DNA of 24,488 nt, from contig JAQGAU010000731.1 of NCBI GenBank assembly GCA_034698045.1, forward strand, positions 1 to 24,488. The letters run 5' to 3'. Numbering within the stretch: the stretch's first letter is position 1; each line of letters begins with the position of its first letter. Below the pieces are notes generated by a model, which did not search any database, had not been told where the DNA came from, and saw only the letters and a list, made by a program, of their open reading frames with translations. Source of the DNA: Paramacrobiotus richtersi. Its lineage: Eukaryota > Tardigrada > Eutardigrada > Parachela > Macrobiotidae. Shown piece after piece: positions 1 to 11,322 of this stretch. The translations under genes were made by a program, and so were the position numbers.

Positions 1-612
1 CAATCCTCGAGTTGGTTGCAATATACCGCACGCCTACATTAGACGGTCAGGTCAATACAAGTGTCCTGTCGGATGTTGAGTGCCGTTCTTTTCCGCCCAA
101 GCGGCCGTTAAGAAACTTTTCGAGCCTCGAGCGCACGCGAATAGGTGCTTGCTAGTTGACTCGCTCGAGTCACACAAGGGTCCGGCACGATATGTAAATT
201 AAAATAGTTTGCTTCAAGAAACAGTTCAAGCGAGCTCGAGGAGACCTGGGACAGAATCAGTACTTCGAAGTAACCTAAATGAGAAGCTCGATAAGCTACT
301 GCTGGTCCGTTGCTACTGTCCTCATGTGAATGCAGCAACGTTACAGCAGAATGTTAAATGTGCTCTCCCAACGGCGTCTTCCTCGTAGTTTATAATTTGT
401 CCCGAAAATGTGTCTGGCCACGTGGCGCTGATATTTCTACTATCTAAGGTTACGCGGTTCAGTATTTTTGGACCTTACCAAGTCCAAACCGAAGTACATT
501 CCGAGAAGTGATATTGCGTTTGCGTTTGCGTTTGCTGCGTTTTCTGACGGAGCGAGAGAACAGACTTAATAGGAAAAGGAAGCCGCTCCAAAACTTGTTG
601 CTTTATTTTTAG
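1..612. other. Upstream flank or intron of the first kinase, no gene recognised
   Basis: No convincing exon is visible here. Since the exon at 613 begins in the kinase hinge, this stretch should be intron, yet I found no N-lobe coding sequence (glycine loop, VAIK lysine) on the + strand. It contains four CTCGAG palindromes in the first 240 bases and a short GCGTTT run near 514-532. A 76-codon open frame on the minus strand (108-338) has no recognisable features. Confidence 0.4.
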
Positions 613-1304
613 GTGGCGATCTGGATGCGCTCATTATGCGGTGCAGAACGGGAGTCTGTAGTTTATCGATTGAATCTGTACTCAACTACGCTGCACAGTT
701 GGCATCCGGTTTACAGTTCTTGCATGAAACTCAGTTTGTTCATGGAGACCTAAAACCCGGTAACGTGCTCATTGATGGGGTATCCAGTGATGCTGGAAAC
801 CGCACCTTGCGGATAGGAGATCTAGATGGCGCGGCCCGCATTGGTGTCGAGTCCTCTGTAAAGGCACGCATACATCTGGCGGGAACTATCCCGTATATGT
901 CCCCAGAAATGGTCATGCTGACGTTTGAGCAGGAGCACGACAATATTGGGTTCCCCACCGATATATGGAGTCTCGGGTGCGTCATTCTCGACTTGGCAAA
1001 CTGCTCTGCTGGAATACAGGACCGGCTGTTTCACAAAACCATTATAAATGCGGAAAGAACACTCGAAACACATAAAATAGAACGCAATAGCTTTTCAGCC
1101 GAAGCATTCCTTTTCCAGTTGGCCCAGGGGTACTACCCTTTTGTTTCCGAGCTGATTCATCAGGATATAAGGGGAACTATCCAATGCTGCCTGACGCCAG
1201 CCTGCAAGGATCGAGCAACAGCATCTCAAATTCAAGAACAGCTGCTTTGTTTGCAAAAGGCGATCGATAATAACCAACAAGTTTGTGCAGACGTCCCTGG
1301 TTAA
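613..1304 (+). CDS. Protein kinase C-lobe exon (5' part missing), HGD/DLD family
   Basis: This exon encodes about 230 residues of a protein kinase from the hinge to the end of the C-lobe. It follows an acceptor (TTTATTTTTAG) at 611-612 and enters in phase 1 with GDLDALI. Visible motifs are FVHGDLKPGN (catalytic loop, with HGD replacing HRD), GDLDGAA (metal-binding Asp kept, DFG changed to DLD), GTIPYMSPE (end of activation segment) and DIWSLGCVILDL (helix F). The catalytic Asp, the Asn and the second Asp are present, so the C-lobe could be catalytically competent. Without the N-lobe I cannot say whether the gene is whole. It ends at a TAA, and no extra C-terminal domain follows, unlike the array downstream. 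Its closest relative in the window is the pseudogene at 12174-14174, which shares the same hinge, HGDLKPGN and tail pattern. Substrate and pathway are unknown. Confidence 0.75.
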
Positions 1305-2649
1305 TACGGGCCCGCATATTGACATTTGACCATTTGTCAAGCTTTGGAAAACCAATCAGCGCTGGTTTGTGGCATTTTTTTACAAAATTCAAATTTTTCT
1401 ATGGTTATTCTTCATATACACTGCACTATTCTTTGCGCAGAATTCTTTATTATGAGCAGTTGTCTTACGTAATGTAGAAATCATTTATGCAGAAAGTGTA
1501 CGAGTATGCTGACTGCATGGCGTACTATACATGTTTATGGAGCATACCAAACACCAGTTTTCCCTACTTCTTCCTGAAGTACTCTTTTTTGTTGAGAAAA
1601 CGAAACGAGTCAGTGTCAGTGTGAGTGTGCGTATTCGAAACGTGGTTCACGACAAATTCATAATCACCCCAAACTTTAGTGGTTTCTTTGTTACTTATTT
1701 GCAAATCACAAACTCATGTGACCGGCGATGATGTCCTCTTGCCAGTAGTGTATCCTAGGATCCCGAGTCACGGATATTCATTCTCCTGAACTGTTTTTCC
1801 AGGTAAAAACGTCTCGTGGAGCCAATAATAGAAAACTGCTATTCCGAGAATACACATAGAACTTAGCCGAAATTTTACGCATGGGACAGTATTTCCGTTC
1901 CTGCGAAAAACTGTATGAAACTACTGTCCGGAATGAGGACGTCAGTGCCGGTTACACACTCACACGATAAAATGGATCATGCTCTTACAAACACGATGTT
2001 TTTGAGTAGCAGATCAGCAGTTCGTATGACTCAACAGCTGACCCAATATAGTCATCTGGTATTTATCCATCCAACCTCATTTTGCAGCGGAAAACGATAA
2101 CATTCCGGAGACTGATCTCAACAGTCACAAATCATATCTAGCCTGATTTCAGAATCATATCTGGTCTAGTCACATGGATATGCTGCATTCAAACAAAGGG
2201 GCAGTTTACTGAATAACTGTACTTAAATTTAGGATGCTTCGTACGACTAACCTCTTTTTAGCCTGCAACTGATCTGACGCATCATAAAATGGAAAACCGT
2301 GCTAGTAACTCGCAACATCTGCAAATGCAGTTCGGTCTGATAACCACTCTCATCAATAACCATCTAGTGCGAACCGTTTTCAGAAACTCGCGGTAAAACT
2401 ATTGTAAACCTATTCGGACAAAACGCGGTTTCATTAACGACCTCATCGTGCCCTTCAGTTCTTCAGTATCAGTATCGCTGAACCTCCACATCGCGCATTT
2501 CCTAGACGACGGACGGACTTAAACATTGGATGAAATGCACTCGAATTAAAACTGGATAGTATTATCATTTTCCGCTGTCACGCATTTTCTTCCATGTTAA
2601 ACACACAAAAAAACTTCTGCATATGATATTTCCTGCAAACTGGGAAGTC
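1305..2649. other. Intergenic; upstream part of tandem unit A
   Basis: There is no supported gene here; the short open frames look like chance. From about 1630 the sequence is recognisably similar to the regions upstream of kinases B (about 5130-5670) and C (about 8140-8665). Shared pieces include the stretch around TGGATCATGC (1970-1985; compare 5350-5365 and 8325-8335) and around AGTCATCTGGTATT (2050; compare 5428 and 8425). The duplicated unit therefore includes about 1 kb of upstream DNA and any promoter in it. Confidence 0.55.
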
Positions 2650-4768
2650 ATGTCTCATGATTTTACTGATTCCAATGGAATACCGTTTAAATACAGCACC
2701 ATACGGCAAATCGGCCACGGCAGCTTTGGCAAAGTATCGGAAGCGATTGAGATTAAAGACGGTGTGCTGACAGGACGGCCGGTTGTCGTCAAAGAAGTTC
2801 AACATCCCCACTGCAACGATGCGACGCTACAGAACGTTGCAGAGAAACTCCAGCGAATTTTGCGCATACAAAGTCTGAATGTCACAATGTACTATTTTGT
2901 CGACTCAGAGAATGTGGACTACGGGTTCCAAATGTCATTGAGAACGATTCTGGTGATGGAATATTGCCAACGTAAGTATTTAACTGTTTGTTGGATGCTG
3001 CTACATCTTCCTAGATTCTGCGTAATACAAGCTCTTCTACAGTATCTTCCGATTTGACGCGAGTATTCTGCCGCTATAACTGAGATCTTTTTGTTTACTA
3101 TGTAGTTGGAACTTTGGAAGCATACATCAGACAAATAAAACTGTCAAACGACAAAATCAAGGATCTAATCAAGCAAATCCTGAACGGCCTGGCAGCCATT
3201 CACAAACACGGCGTAATCCATTCTGACCTAAAAACCGCGAATATCGTCCTCGCATACGATCCGAACGTTCGTTACGCTCTGATCGCTAAAATTACCGACC
3301 TTGACGATCATATTCCTCTGCTAGCATCGGTAACCAGAAAGCAGGAAGTGACCAGTATCAAGGGCACTGTCATGTTTATGTCACCCGAGATGTTAACTGG
3401 TGGGATAAACGGCTACAACATCGGCAGGAAAACCGATATGTGGAGCATGGGCTGCGTCATCGTCGAGCTGTTCAGGAAAGAGCAGGCTTTTCGTTTTGTG
3501 AAAGTTGTTAATGGTAAGCCCAGTCCCGATATTCTGATAGTGCAGGACGTGGTCCACCCGGAAGCCATCCGGACCTTTGTTGTCGACGGAGGAAACCCCG
3601 AAATTCCTGCTCACTGTCCGGATGTTTCCAGGACGATGATCAGCCGGTGCTTCAATAGAGACCCAAATGAACGTCCTAGTGCTTCGTTTGTTTTGGAGAG
3701 CCGCTGGTTCGAGGACTCATGGGTTTCGCCCAGTACTGTGACGCCGTCATCGAAAGTCGAAGAAGGTATACAGAATGTTCAAGGGCTTTTTTGTGCTGCC
3801 AGTTCTTCAGCTACAGATGAACGTTCAATAGATCTTTAAAAGAAACTAATATTTTTCTTATGACATAAGATTCTAGTGTACTAATTCCTCGGCGCGGAAA
3901 GGTCTTTTTATGCAATTTTGCAGTGAAACCCGTAAAGTCGAAGCAGGAATTCATGCTCAGGAACCCGGGCAGTATCCCTCGCCTGGATGGTGATACATAC
4001 TTCTGGCATCGTGGACTTCACTGCGCAGCCCAAGTGTTGATGCATCACGTCCCCCATACTCATTTTCCTATCCACAATTACAAAGCAGAGAGTTTCAGAG
4101 TTAAAAAGATCATCGACCCAGGACAGCCGGTAGACGAAAGATACCGCAAAGTCCTACTCCGATGGCTGCTGTCCGGGACGGCCGAGGGCCCATGGCCGAT
4201 TTTAGTGCGATCCTTTAGATCCTTTCTGTTAGCACCCCATCAAGCGTCACGGTTATCATCCTTAATATCTTTGATATTGCCGACTATTGGACCATCTCTT
4301 CCTGAGGTGGCTGTTTGGATGAATAATTATACGACGGATTATGAATACATCTGTGAAGGGCATGCCAGGTGGAGTACTATAAAAGACCTGATTGACCGTC
4401 AGGAACCAGTCATTGCGCAGGTCTACGACCAAGATCGACCCATCGGTAAACTGGTCCGACAGACGGCGATGTTTGGCTGCATCGATAGTTGTCCTAAAAC
4501 GTACCCGAATGTACGCACGGTAATTTTGCATGGCTATGAAGGGCATCGTCAAAATGGACTGCCAGATAAGCCAGATAATGTCATCTTGACGCCTCCGGGA
4601 GATCAGATGCAGCTTATGCCGTACGAAACATTCATCGAGCGTGCCAGCTGGATTTCCGATCACGAGCTTATCAGAGAGGTGTTTGCGTTGTCTGGATATG
4701 TGCCACGCCAGATCATTTACCGAAGAAGAAAAGGCTGTGACAATGGTGAAGCTAGTGATAGTGATTAA
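2650..4768 (+). CDS. Kinase A: non-RD protein kinase fused to a C39/papain-like C-terminal domain
   Basis: Exons 2650-2971, 3106-3765 and 3924-4768 join in frame (two phase-1 introns, GT-AG) to give 608 residues. Kinase domain, about residues 15-312: glycine loop IGHGSFGKV (21-29), VAIK-type Lys48, a possible helix-C Glu65, catalytic loop HSDLKTAN (146-153), DLD in place of DFG (172-174), MSPE (199-202) and DMWSMG (218-223). The key Lys, Asp, Asn and Asp are present, but the HRD Arg is Ser, so it is a non-RD kinase. Residues 328-608 form a second domain: Cys361 in GLHCAAQVLM, then DRQEPVIAQV (485-494) and VILHGYEGH, ending in an acidic tail. The spacing resembles C39-like cysteine peptidases, but the usual catalytic His position is Arg525. 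I chose the ATG at 2650 over an in-frame ATG at 2623 because the MSH start is shared by B and C. Substrate and process are unknown. Confidence 0.85.
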
Positions 4769-5674
4769 CGAACCTCTGCATCGCAGCGTTGACTATGCAG
4801 TTAACTCCACTGATACGGGAGTGTTAGTTTACCGGTACTTATTCTGGTCTACCAGGAAAAGATGGCGAGGAGGAAGAAACTGAAGCAGACAAGCAAGGTG
4901 AAGAACGTGGAGTTAGTGGAGACCATGCTGAAGAAGAATAGCTGATTATGTCGGAACTGAAGCGACTTTTTCCATAAAATCCCTGCAATGCAAACGTTTG
5001 ACTGAGCTGTATGTATAGTATTTTTGTAGAACTGCGCAAGAAGCATTTAAGTACCGATTTTGCAGTTCTCGTTCAGTACAGTGTACTTCGATATATAAAT
5101 TTCTTTCTCGTGACTGGATTTTTTCTCCTCGTTTTTCTCCAGTAAAAACGTACCCGCTCAGACAAAGACACGGTTCATACAAAACATTGATTGGTAGACA
5201 AAACTCTGGCTTGGATCCGGAACGAGACCGTAAATATTGCGCACAAATCAGTATTTTCGTTCTCTCGAACAACTGCATAGAAGTACAGTATTGTCCAGAG
5301 TAAGAGCACTGGTGCCGGTTTCACACTCATGCACACTGTCACACGAGAGAACGGATCATGCACTGATAAATTTTATGACCTCGGAAAAGTAGATCAACGC
5401 ATGATTAAAGAACTGACCCGATACAGTCATCTGGTATTAATTATCGATTTGTCTCGTCTGGCAGCGGAAAATGACAACATTTATGACATTTCTCACAACA
5501 GTCATAAATCATATGATTCATACCTAATCTGAATATGTTGCTAAAACTTAAACTTCTAATGTAGTGCACTGGAAAGAAATAGGATGATATCATTTCCCGC
5601 TGTTCCTTCTGTTCTGCTTTAATCACATTGTATGACCACTGTATATTTTGATATTAAGTGAAAACAGGAGAGTC
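4769..5674. other. Intergenic between kinases A and B
   Basis: The first 90 bases resemble the sequence downstream of B and C (CTCTGCATCGCAGC after the stop). A purine-rich stretch at 4855-4941 could encode a short acidic peptide and is discussed as a finding. From about 5130 the sequence matches the upstream block of units A and C. I saw no gene or clear promoter. Confidence 0.5.
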
Positions 5675-7883
5675 ATGTCTCATCAGACATTGAAATTCAC
5701 TGATTCCAGTGGAATCCCTTTTGAGTACAGCACGATACGCCAAATCGGGCAAGGTAGCTTTGGCAAAGTATCGGAAGCGATTGAGATTAAAGAATGTGTG
5801 CTGACTGGACGGCCGGTTGTTGTCAAAGAAGTTCAACATCCCCACTGCAGCGATGCGACGCTACAAAACGTTGCAGAGAAGCTCCGGCGAATCCTGCGCA
5901 TACAAAATCCGAATGTGACGATGTACTATTTTGCCGAATCAGAGAATGTGGACTACGGGTTCCAGGTGTCATTGAAAACGATCCTTGTGATGGAATATTG
6001 CCAACGTAAGGATTTTACTATGTATATGTAGAATGCGTGCAACGTGTACTCTGGTCTTCCTAAACCTAGATATTTGCGCAAGACTGCGTAATACCAGCTC
6101 ACGAAAGGGCTTTTACAGCATCTGCAGACGTACGTAATACGCAATTGAGTATTTTACCGGTACAATCAAGCTTTCTGCTTTCTAGTTGGAACCCTGGAGG
6201 CGTACATCAGACAGATAAGACTGTCAAACGACAAAACTAAGGATCTGATCAAGCAAATTCTGAGCGGACTTGCAGCCATTCACAAACACGGCGTAATCCA
6301 TTCAGACTTAAAAACCGCGAATATCGTTCTAGCACACGACCCAACTACCCGCTACGCTCTGGTCCCTAAAATTACCGACCTTGACGACCATATTCCGCTA
6401 CTAGCATCGGTAACCAGAAAGCAGGAAGTTACCAGTATCAAGGGCACTGTCATGTTCATGTCACCCGAGATGTTGACCGGTGGGACCAACGGCTACAACA
6501 TTGGCAGGAAAACCGATATGTGGAGTATGGGCTGTGTAATCGTCGAGCTGTACAGGAAAGAGCAGGCGTTTCGATTTGTGAAAATTGTTAATGGTAAGCC
6601 CAGTCCTGATGTTCTGATAGTGCAGGACGTGGTACACCCGGAAGCCATTCGGACCTTTGTTGTCGACGGAGGAAACCCCGAAATTCCTGCTGCTTGTCCG
6701 GATGTTTCCAGGACGATGATCAGCAGGTGTTTCGATAGAGACCCAAAGGAACGTCCAAGCGCGTCGTTTGTCTTGGAGAGTCACTGGTTTGAAAACTCAG
6801 GGGATGCGTCTTGCACTATGTCGCTTTCGCCGACAGTCGAAGAAGGTAAGATACGCAGGATGTTCATGCTCGTTTTCGTGTAACCAGTTCTTCAACCACA
6901 GATCTTCATTTTATTAAGTCCACGTGTTATAAGAACATAATATCTCATGTACGTAAGCCTTTTTGTGCTTGACAGCTGTAAAAACGAGGACAGTAGCAGT
7001 TTTGAGCAAAACAAATCTCGGAAAAACCGTTTTATGAATGTTTGCAGTGAATCCACTGAAGTCGAAGCAGGAATTCATGCTCAGGGATCCGAGCCGTATC
7101 CAACCTCCAGATGGTGACAACACCTTCTGGGATCGTGGACTTAACTGCGCCGCTCAAGTGTTAATGCATCATGTCCCACATACTCATTTCCCTGCGCATA
7201 GTTACAAAGCAGAGTGTTCCCGAATTAAGAACGTCGACCCAGGACAGCCGGTGGACGAAAGATACCGCAAAGTCCTCCTGCGAATGCTGTTGTCCGGGAC
7301 GGTCGAGAACCCATGGTCCAATTTAGTGCGGTCTGTCGGATCCGTTCTGCTGGAATCCTATCAAGCGCCACGGTTATCATCCTTATTATCCTTGATATTA
7401 CCGACCATTGGACCATCTCTTCCTGAGGTGGCTGCTTGGATGAATAACTATACGACAGACTATGAATACATCTGTGAAGGACATGCAAGTTGGAGTACCA
7501 TTAAGGACCTACTTGACCGTCAAGAACCAGTCATTGCGCAGGTTCACTTGCAAGATCGACCTATCAGTGAGCTAGTCCGACAGATTGCGATGACTGTGGG
7601 CTGCATTAACAGTTGTCCTACAACGTACCCGAGTGTGCATACGGTGATTTTGCACGGCTATGAAGGGCATTGTCAGAATGGACTGCCAGATAAGGTCATC
7701 TTGACGCCACCTGGAGAGCAGATGGTGCTTATGCCGTACGAAGCGTTTCTAAAGCGGGCGAGCTGGATTTCCGATCACGAAATTACGAGAGAGGTTTTTG
7801 AGTTGTCTGGATATGTGCCAAGCCAGGTCATTTATCGCAGTAGAAAACGCTGTGACAATGGGGAAGCAAGTTATAGTGATTAA
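5675..7883 (+). CDS. Kinase B: paralogue of kinase A, same kinase plus C39-like domain
   Basis: Exons 5675-6005, 6186-6845 and 7048-7883 give 608 residues; both introns are phase 1 at the same places as in A. The kinase domain has IGQGSFGKV, VVVKEV, IHSDLKTAN, TDLDDH and MFMSPE, with the catalytic Lys, Asp, Asn and metal-binding Asp kept. Exon 2 is open throughout, although its first internal ATG is only at 6452. The C-terminal domain (residues 331-608) carries Cys364 in GLNCAAQVLM, DRQEPVIAQV and VHTVILHGYEGH. At the position where C39-like peptidases usually carry the catalytic His, B has His while A and C have Arg. The protein ends in CDNGEASYSD. The start at MSH is shared by all three paralogues. 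It may be the member with the most complete second active site. Its role is unknown. Confidence 0.85.
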
Positions 7884-8669
7884 TGAACCTCTGCATCGCA
7901 GCTGTTAATTATGGACTTACAATGATACGTGTTATTTTACACGCAAAGCTGAATACTGTACAACCCAGTGCTCATTGCCAGCGAAGTAACAGGCAGTTAT
8001 TTCTAAGTAGAAATAAACACATGATATCACCCTGCGACGTTAAGCCCTCGTGTGCAGTTTTACAAGATCGCGCCGTCATAACACCCTGGAGAACAGTAGG
8101 CGATTCGCAAGGAACATTAACGTAGGTTATTTGCCAGAAAAGCCGAAACGTGGTTCACAGAAAGCTCTGACCGGTCCTGATTCTCTTGCAGTTCCGATCA
8201 TGTAGAACGAAACCGTAAATGTTACGTATATGACAGTATTTCCATGCCACAAAACTTGATACAAGTGCATGCTGTCCAAACTCCAGAGTGAGGACATTAC
8301 TGTCAATTGCACTCTCGCACGATTAAATGGATCATTATACTCACACGTGTCACAACCAGTAAGAAGCTATGTAAACAATTGCAAGTTGATGAGCAGCCCG
8401 CATGAGTTCAGTAACCCACCCAACAGTCATCTCGTGTTTACTGATTCATCGCATTGTGCAGCTGAAAACGATAATGATATTCTTGACAATTCCACAGCCA
8501 CATAATAACATATCTAATCTGATTTTGCTAGTGACATATGCACCTGGGATGAAATGTGCTGGAAAGAAATAAAAACAGATATCATTACCCGTTGTCGCGT
8601 GCTTCCATGCATGTTAAGCACATTGCAGAACTTCTGCATTTGATAAATTCTGGTAGGAACTGAAAAGTC
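7884..8669. other. Intergenic between kinases B and C
   Basis: The first part resembles the 3' flank of the other units. From about 8140 the sequence matches the upstream blocks of units A and B. No separate gene is supported; two short open frames here are not conserved in the sister units. Confidence 0.5.
8012..8017 (+). promoter_or_regulatory. Possible polyadenylation signal of kinase B
   Basis: An AATAAA hexamer lies about 130 bases after the kinase B stop codon, a usual distance for an animal 3' end. There is no transcript evidence, and single hexamers occur by chance. Confidence 0.35.
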
Positions 8670-11322
8670 ATGTCTCACGGGCATCAGACCTTTAATTTCA
8701 CGGATTCCAGTGGAATCCCTTTTGAATACAACACAATACGGCAAATCGGGCAAGGAAGCTTTGGCAAAGTATCGGAAGCGATTGAGACCAAGGACGGTGT
8801 TCTGACTGGACGGCCGGTAGTCGTCAAAGAAGTTCAACATCCGGACAGTAGCGATGCGGTGCTACAAAGCGTTGCAGATAAGCTCCGGCGAATTCTGGGC
8901 ATACAAAGTCGTAATGTTACGACGTATTATTTTGCCAAATCAGAGAATGTGGATTACGGCTTCCAGGTGTCATTGAAAACGGTTCTGGTGATGGAATACT
9001 GTCAACGTAAGTGTATCTGAGTGTATGATGAATATGTGCTGAAAACCTTAGTTTTCGTGGATCCTTGCGCGAGACTCCGTAATATCAGCCCTAAAATGTG
9101 TTTTACAGTACATAATCTAGACTTTACGCGAGCATTTTGCCGCCATAATAAAGGTCGTTTTGTTTATTAGTTGGTACCCTGGAAGCATACATCAGACAAA
9201 CAAAACTGTCAAGCGACAAAATCAAAGATCTGATCAAACAAATCCTGAGCGGCCTGGCGGCCATTCACAAACACGGCGTAATCCACTCGGACTTAAAAAC
9301 CGCGAATATCGTTCTGGCATACGACCCAACTGGCCGCTACGCTCTGGCGCCCAAAATCACCGACCTTGACGATCACATTCCGCTGTTAGCATCGGTAACC
9401 AGAAAGCAGGAAGTAACGAGTATCAAGGGCACTGTCATGTTCATGTCACCTGAGATGCTGACTGGAGGAACAAACGGCTTCAACATCGGCAGGAAGACTG
9501 ATATGTGGAGCATGGGCTGCATAATCGTAGAGCTGTACAGGAAAGAGCAGGCTTTCCGCTTTGTGAAAATCATCAACGGAAAGCCTAGTCCGGATGTGTT
9601 GATAGTCCAGGAAGTCATACACCCAGAAGCGATCAGGTCATTCGTTGTGGATGGAGGAACTCCCGAAATTCCTGCTGACTCTCCAGATGTTGCCAGAACG
9701 ATGATTAGCATGTGTTTCTCTAGAGATCCGAACGAACGTCCCAGAGCATCGTTCATCTTAGAGAGCCGGTGGTTCGATGATACCGAGGCTACGCAAAATC
9801 CTGTGCCGGCTTCGCCGACAATCGAAAAAGGTATTTACTAATTACATGCTAAATAATCATGCCTTATGTAGGAGTGTGCGTAATCAGGTCTTCATTCCTG
9901 AGGTGGCTATGTCATTAGAAAAGAAAATGTGTACAGGATTCTTTTTTTTCGTAACTTAGTGTACTTATTAGATCTGCGGAAATGAGGCCACTAACTCTTA
10001 ACAGGTACCAGTACCAGTTCTGAGTAAAACAAGCAACAGTACAGTTAATTGCACATGATCTGTCCGATCATTAACCCCGTTCTACCTGAAACAATCAAAA
10101 ACTCAATACGGCTTATCTTTTAATGTTCATGGGTGGTCGCGCGATTAACAGGGCTTATTACCAACAGATTACAGTAATTTTGTGTTATTGTGGCGCCTCC
10201 AGTCCTCCGGCTTTGGAAATAACGCCATGGCTGTGCCCTAACACATTGCATTGCCAGTAACGCAAACTTCCAGCCGGATGACTGGAACGCGATATACACA
10301 ACTTAACTACAGCGCACAACATCTTTTTCTTGCACAACATTTGTTTGCTGGTGGGAACTGCGATTCAAAGCGATATGTCTTTCCTGTTATCAGAGCTTTC
10401 AATCTCGATGTTTAAAAACACGACTCGCCAAGTGCAACTCACGAACGTTTTCCACATTATTGTTGCAGCAAATCCAATAAAGGCGCAGCAGGAATTTATG
10501 CTCAAACACCCGGGCCGTATCCCTCTTCCGGATGGCGACAACTGGTTCTGGGATCGTGGCCTCAACTGCGCTGCTCGGGTGCTGATGCATCATGTCCCAC
10601 ATACTCATTTCCCTGACCACAGTTATAAAGCAGAGATTTCTCGCGTTAAGAAGAACATCGACCCAGGACAACCGGTAGACGAAAGATACCGCCGAGTCAT
10701 ACTCCGATGGCTGCAGTCTGACGAGACGCCAGTAACCCCGGCCGAGAATCCAGGATCCTATTTACTGCGGTTATGCGGATCCTTTTTGCTGGAATCCTCC
10801 CATGCGCCACGGTTGTCATCCTTAATATCCTTGATACTGCCGACCATCGGACCATCTTTTCCTGAAGTGGCTGCCTGGATGAACAATTACACGAGGGATT
10901 ATGAGTACGTCTGTGAAGGAAATGCAAGTTGGAGTACCATTAAAGATCTGCTTGACCGTCATGTACCAGTCATGGCGCAGATCCACCACCGCGATCAACC
11001 CATCAGTGAGCTGGTCCAACAGATTGCGATGAATATGGGCCGGCTTAATAGTTGTCCCAGAACGTATCCGAATATACGTACAGTGATTTTGCATGGGTAT
11101 GAAGGGGATGGTCAAAATGGACTGCCAGATAAGGTTATCTTGACGTCGCCAGAAGGCCCGATGGTTCTTATGCCATATGAAGCGTTTCTGGAGCGTACCA
11201 GCTGGATATCCGATCACGAGATGACGAGAGAGGTGTTTGCGTTGTCGGGATATGTGCCACGCCAGATCATTTACCGCACTAAACGAGGCTGTGACAACGA
11301 CGAGGATAGTGACTGTGATTAA
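8670..11322 (+). CDS. Kinase C: paralogue of kinases A and B, same architecture, longer second intron
   Basis: Exons 8670-9006, 9171-9830 and 10469-11322 give 616 residues, with phase-1 introns matching A and B. Kinase motifs are IGQGSFGKV, VVVKEV, IHSDLKTAN, TDLDDH and MFMSPE. The C-terminal domain (residues 333-616) has GLNCAARVLM, a LLDRHVPVMAQI segment and IRTVILHGYEGD, and ends in an acidic CDNDEDSDCD tail. The start is fixed at 8670, because a stop codon lies a few codons upstream in frame and the MSH start is shared. The third exon could be read with an upstream ATG at 10330, but the conserved acceptor at 10467-10468 shows that this extra stretch is intron. Intron 2 is 638 bases against 158 and 202 in A and B; it holds an inverted repeat that could account for part of the growth. 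Function beyond kinase-like is unknown. Confidence 0.85.
10171..10313. repeat. Imperfect inverted repeat (foldback/MITE-like) in intron 2 of kinase C
   Basis: TCCAGTCCTCCGGCTTTGG on the left pairs with the reverse complement of CCAGCCGGATGACTGGA near 10271-10287. Similarity continues inward and outward with mismatches, making arms of about 50 bases around a centre near 10243. It lies inside the intron that is about 440-480 bases longer than its counterparts in A and B, which suggests an inserted small element. No target-site duplication was confirmed. Confidence 0.5.

Noticed and set aside
740-1392. Overlapping minus-strand open frames across the first kinase exon
   Set aside because: They mirror a clear kinase coding exon on the + strand and show no domain of their own. 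The same applies to minus-strand frames over kinases A, B and C.
2623-2649. Upstream in-frame ATG of kinase A
   Set aside because: B has no ATG at the matching place and C has an in-frame stop just before MSH. The shared MSH start is preferred.
10330-10468. N-terminal extension of the kinase C third exon starting at an ATG at 10330
   Set aside because: The acceptor at 10467-10468 matches the conserved phase-1 acceptors of A and B, and similarity to the paralogues begins exactly there. The extension is intron.
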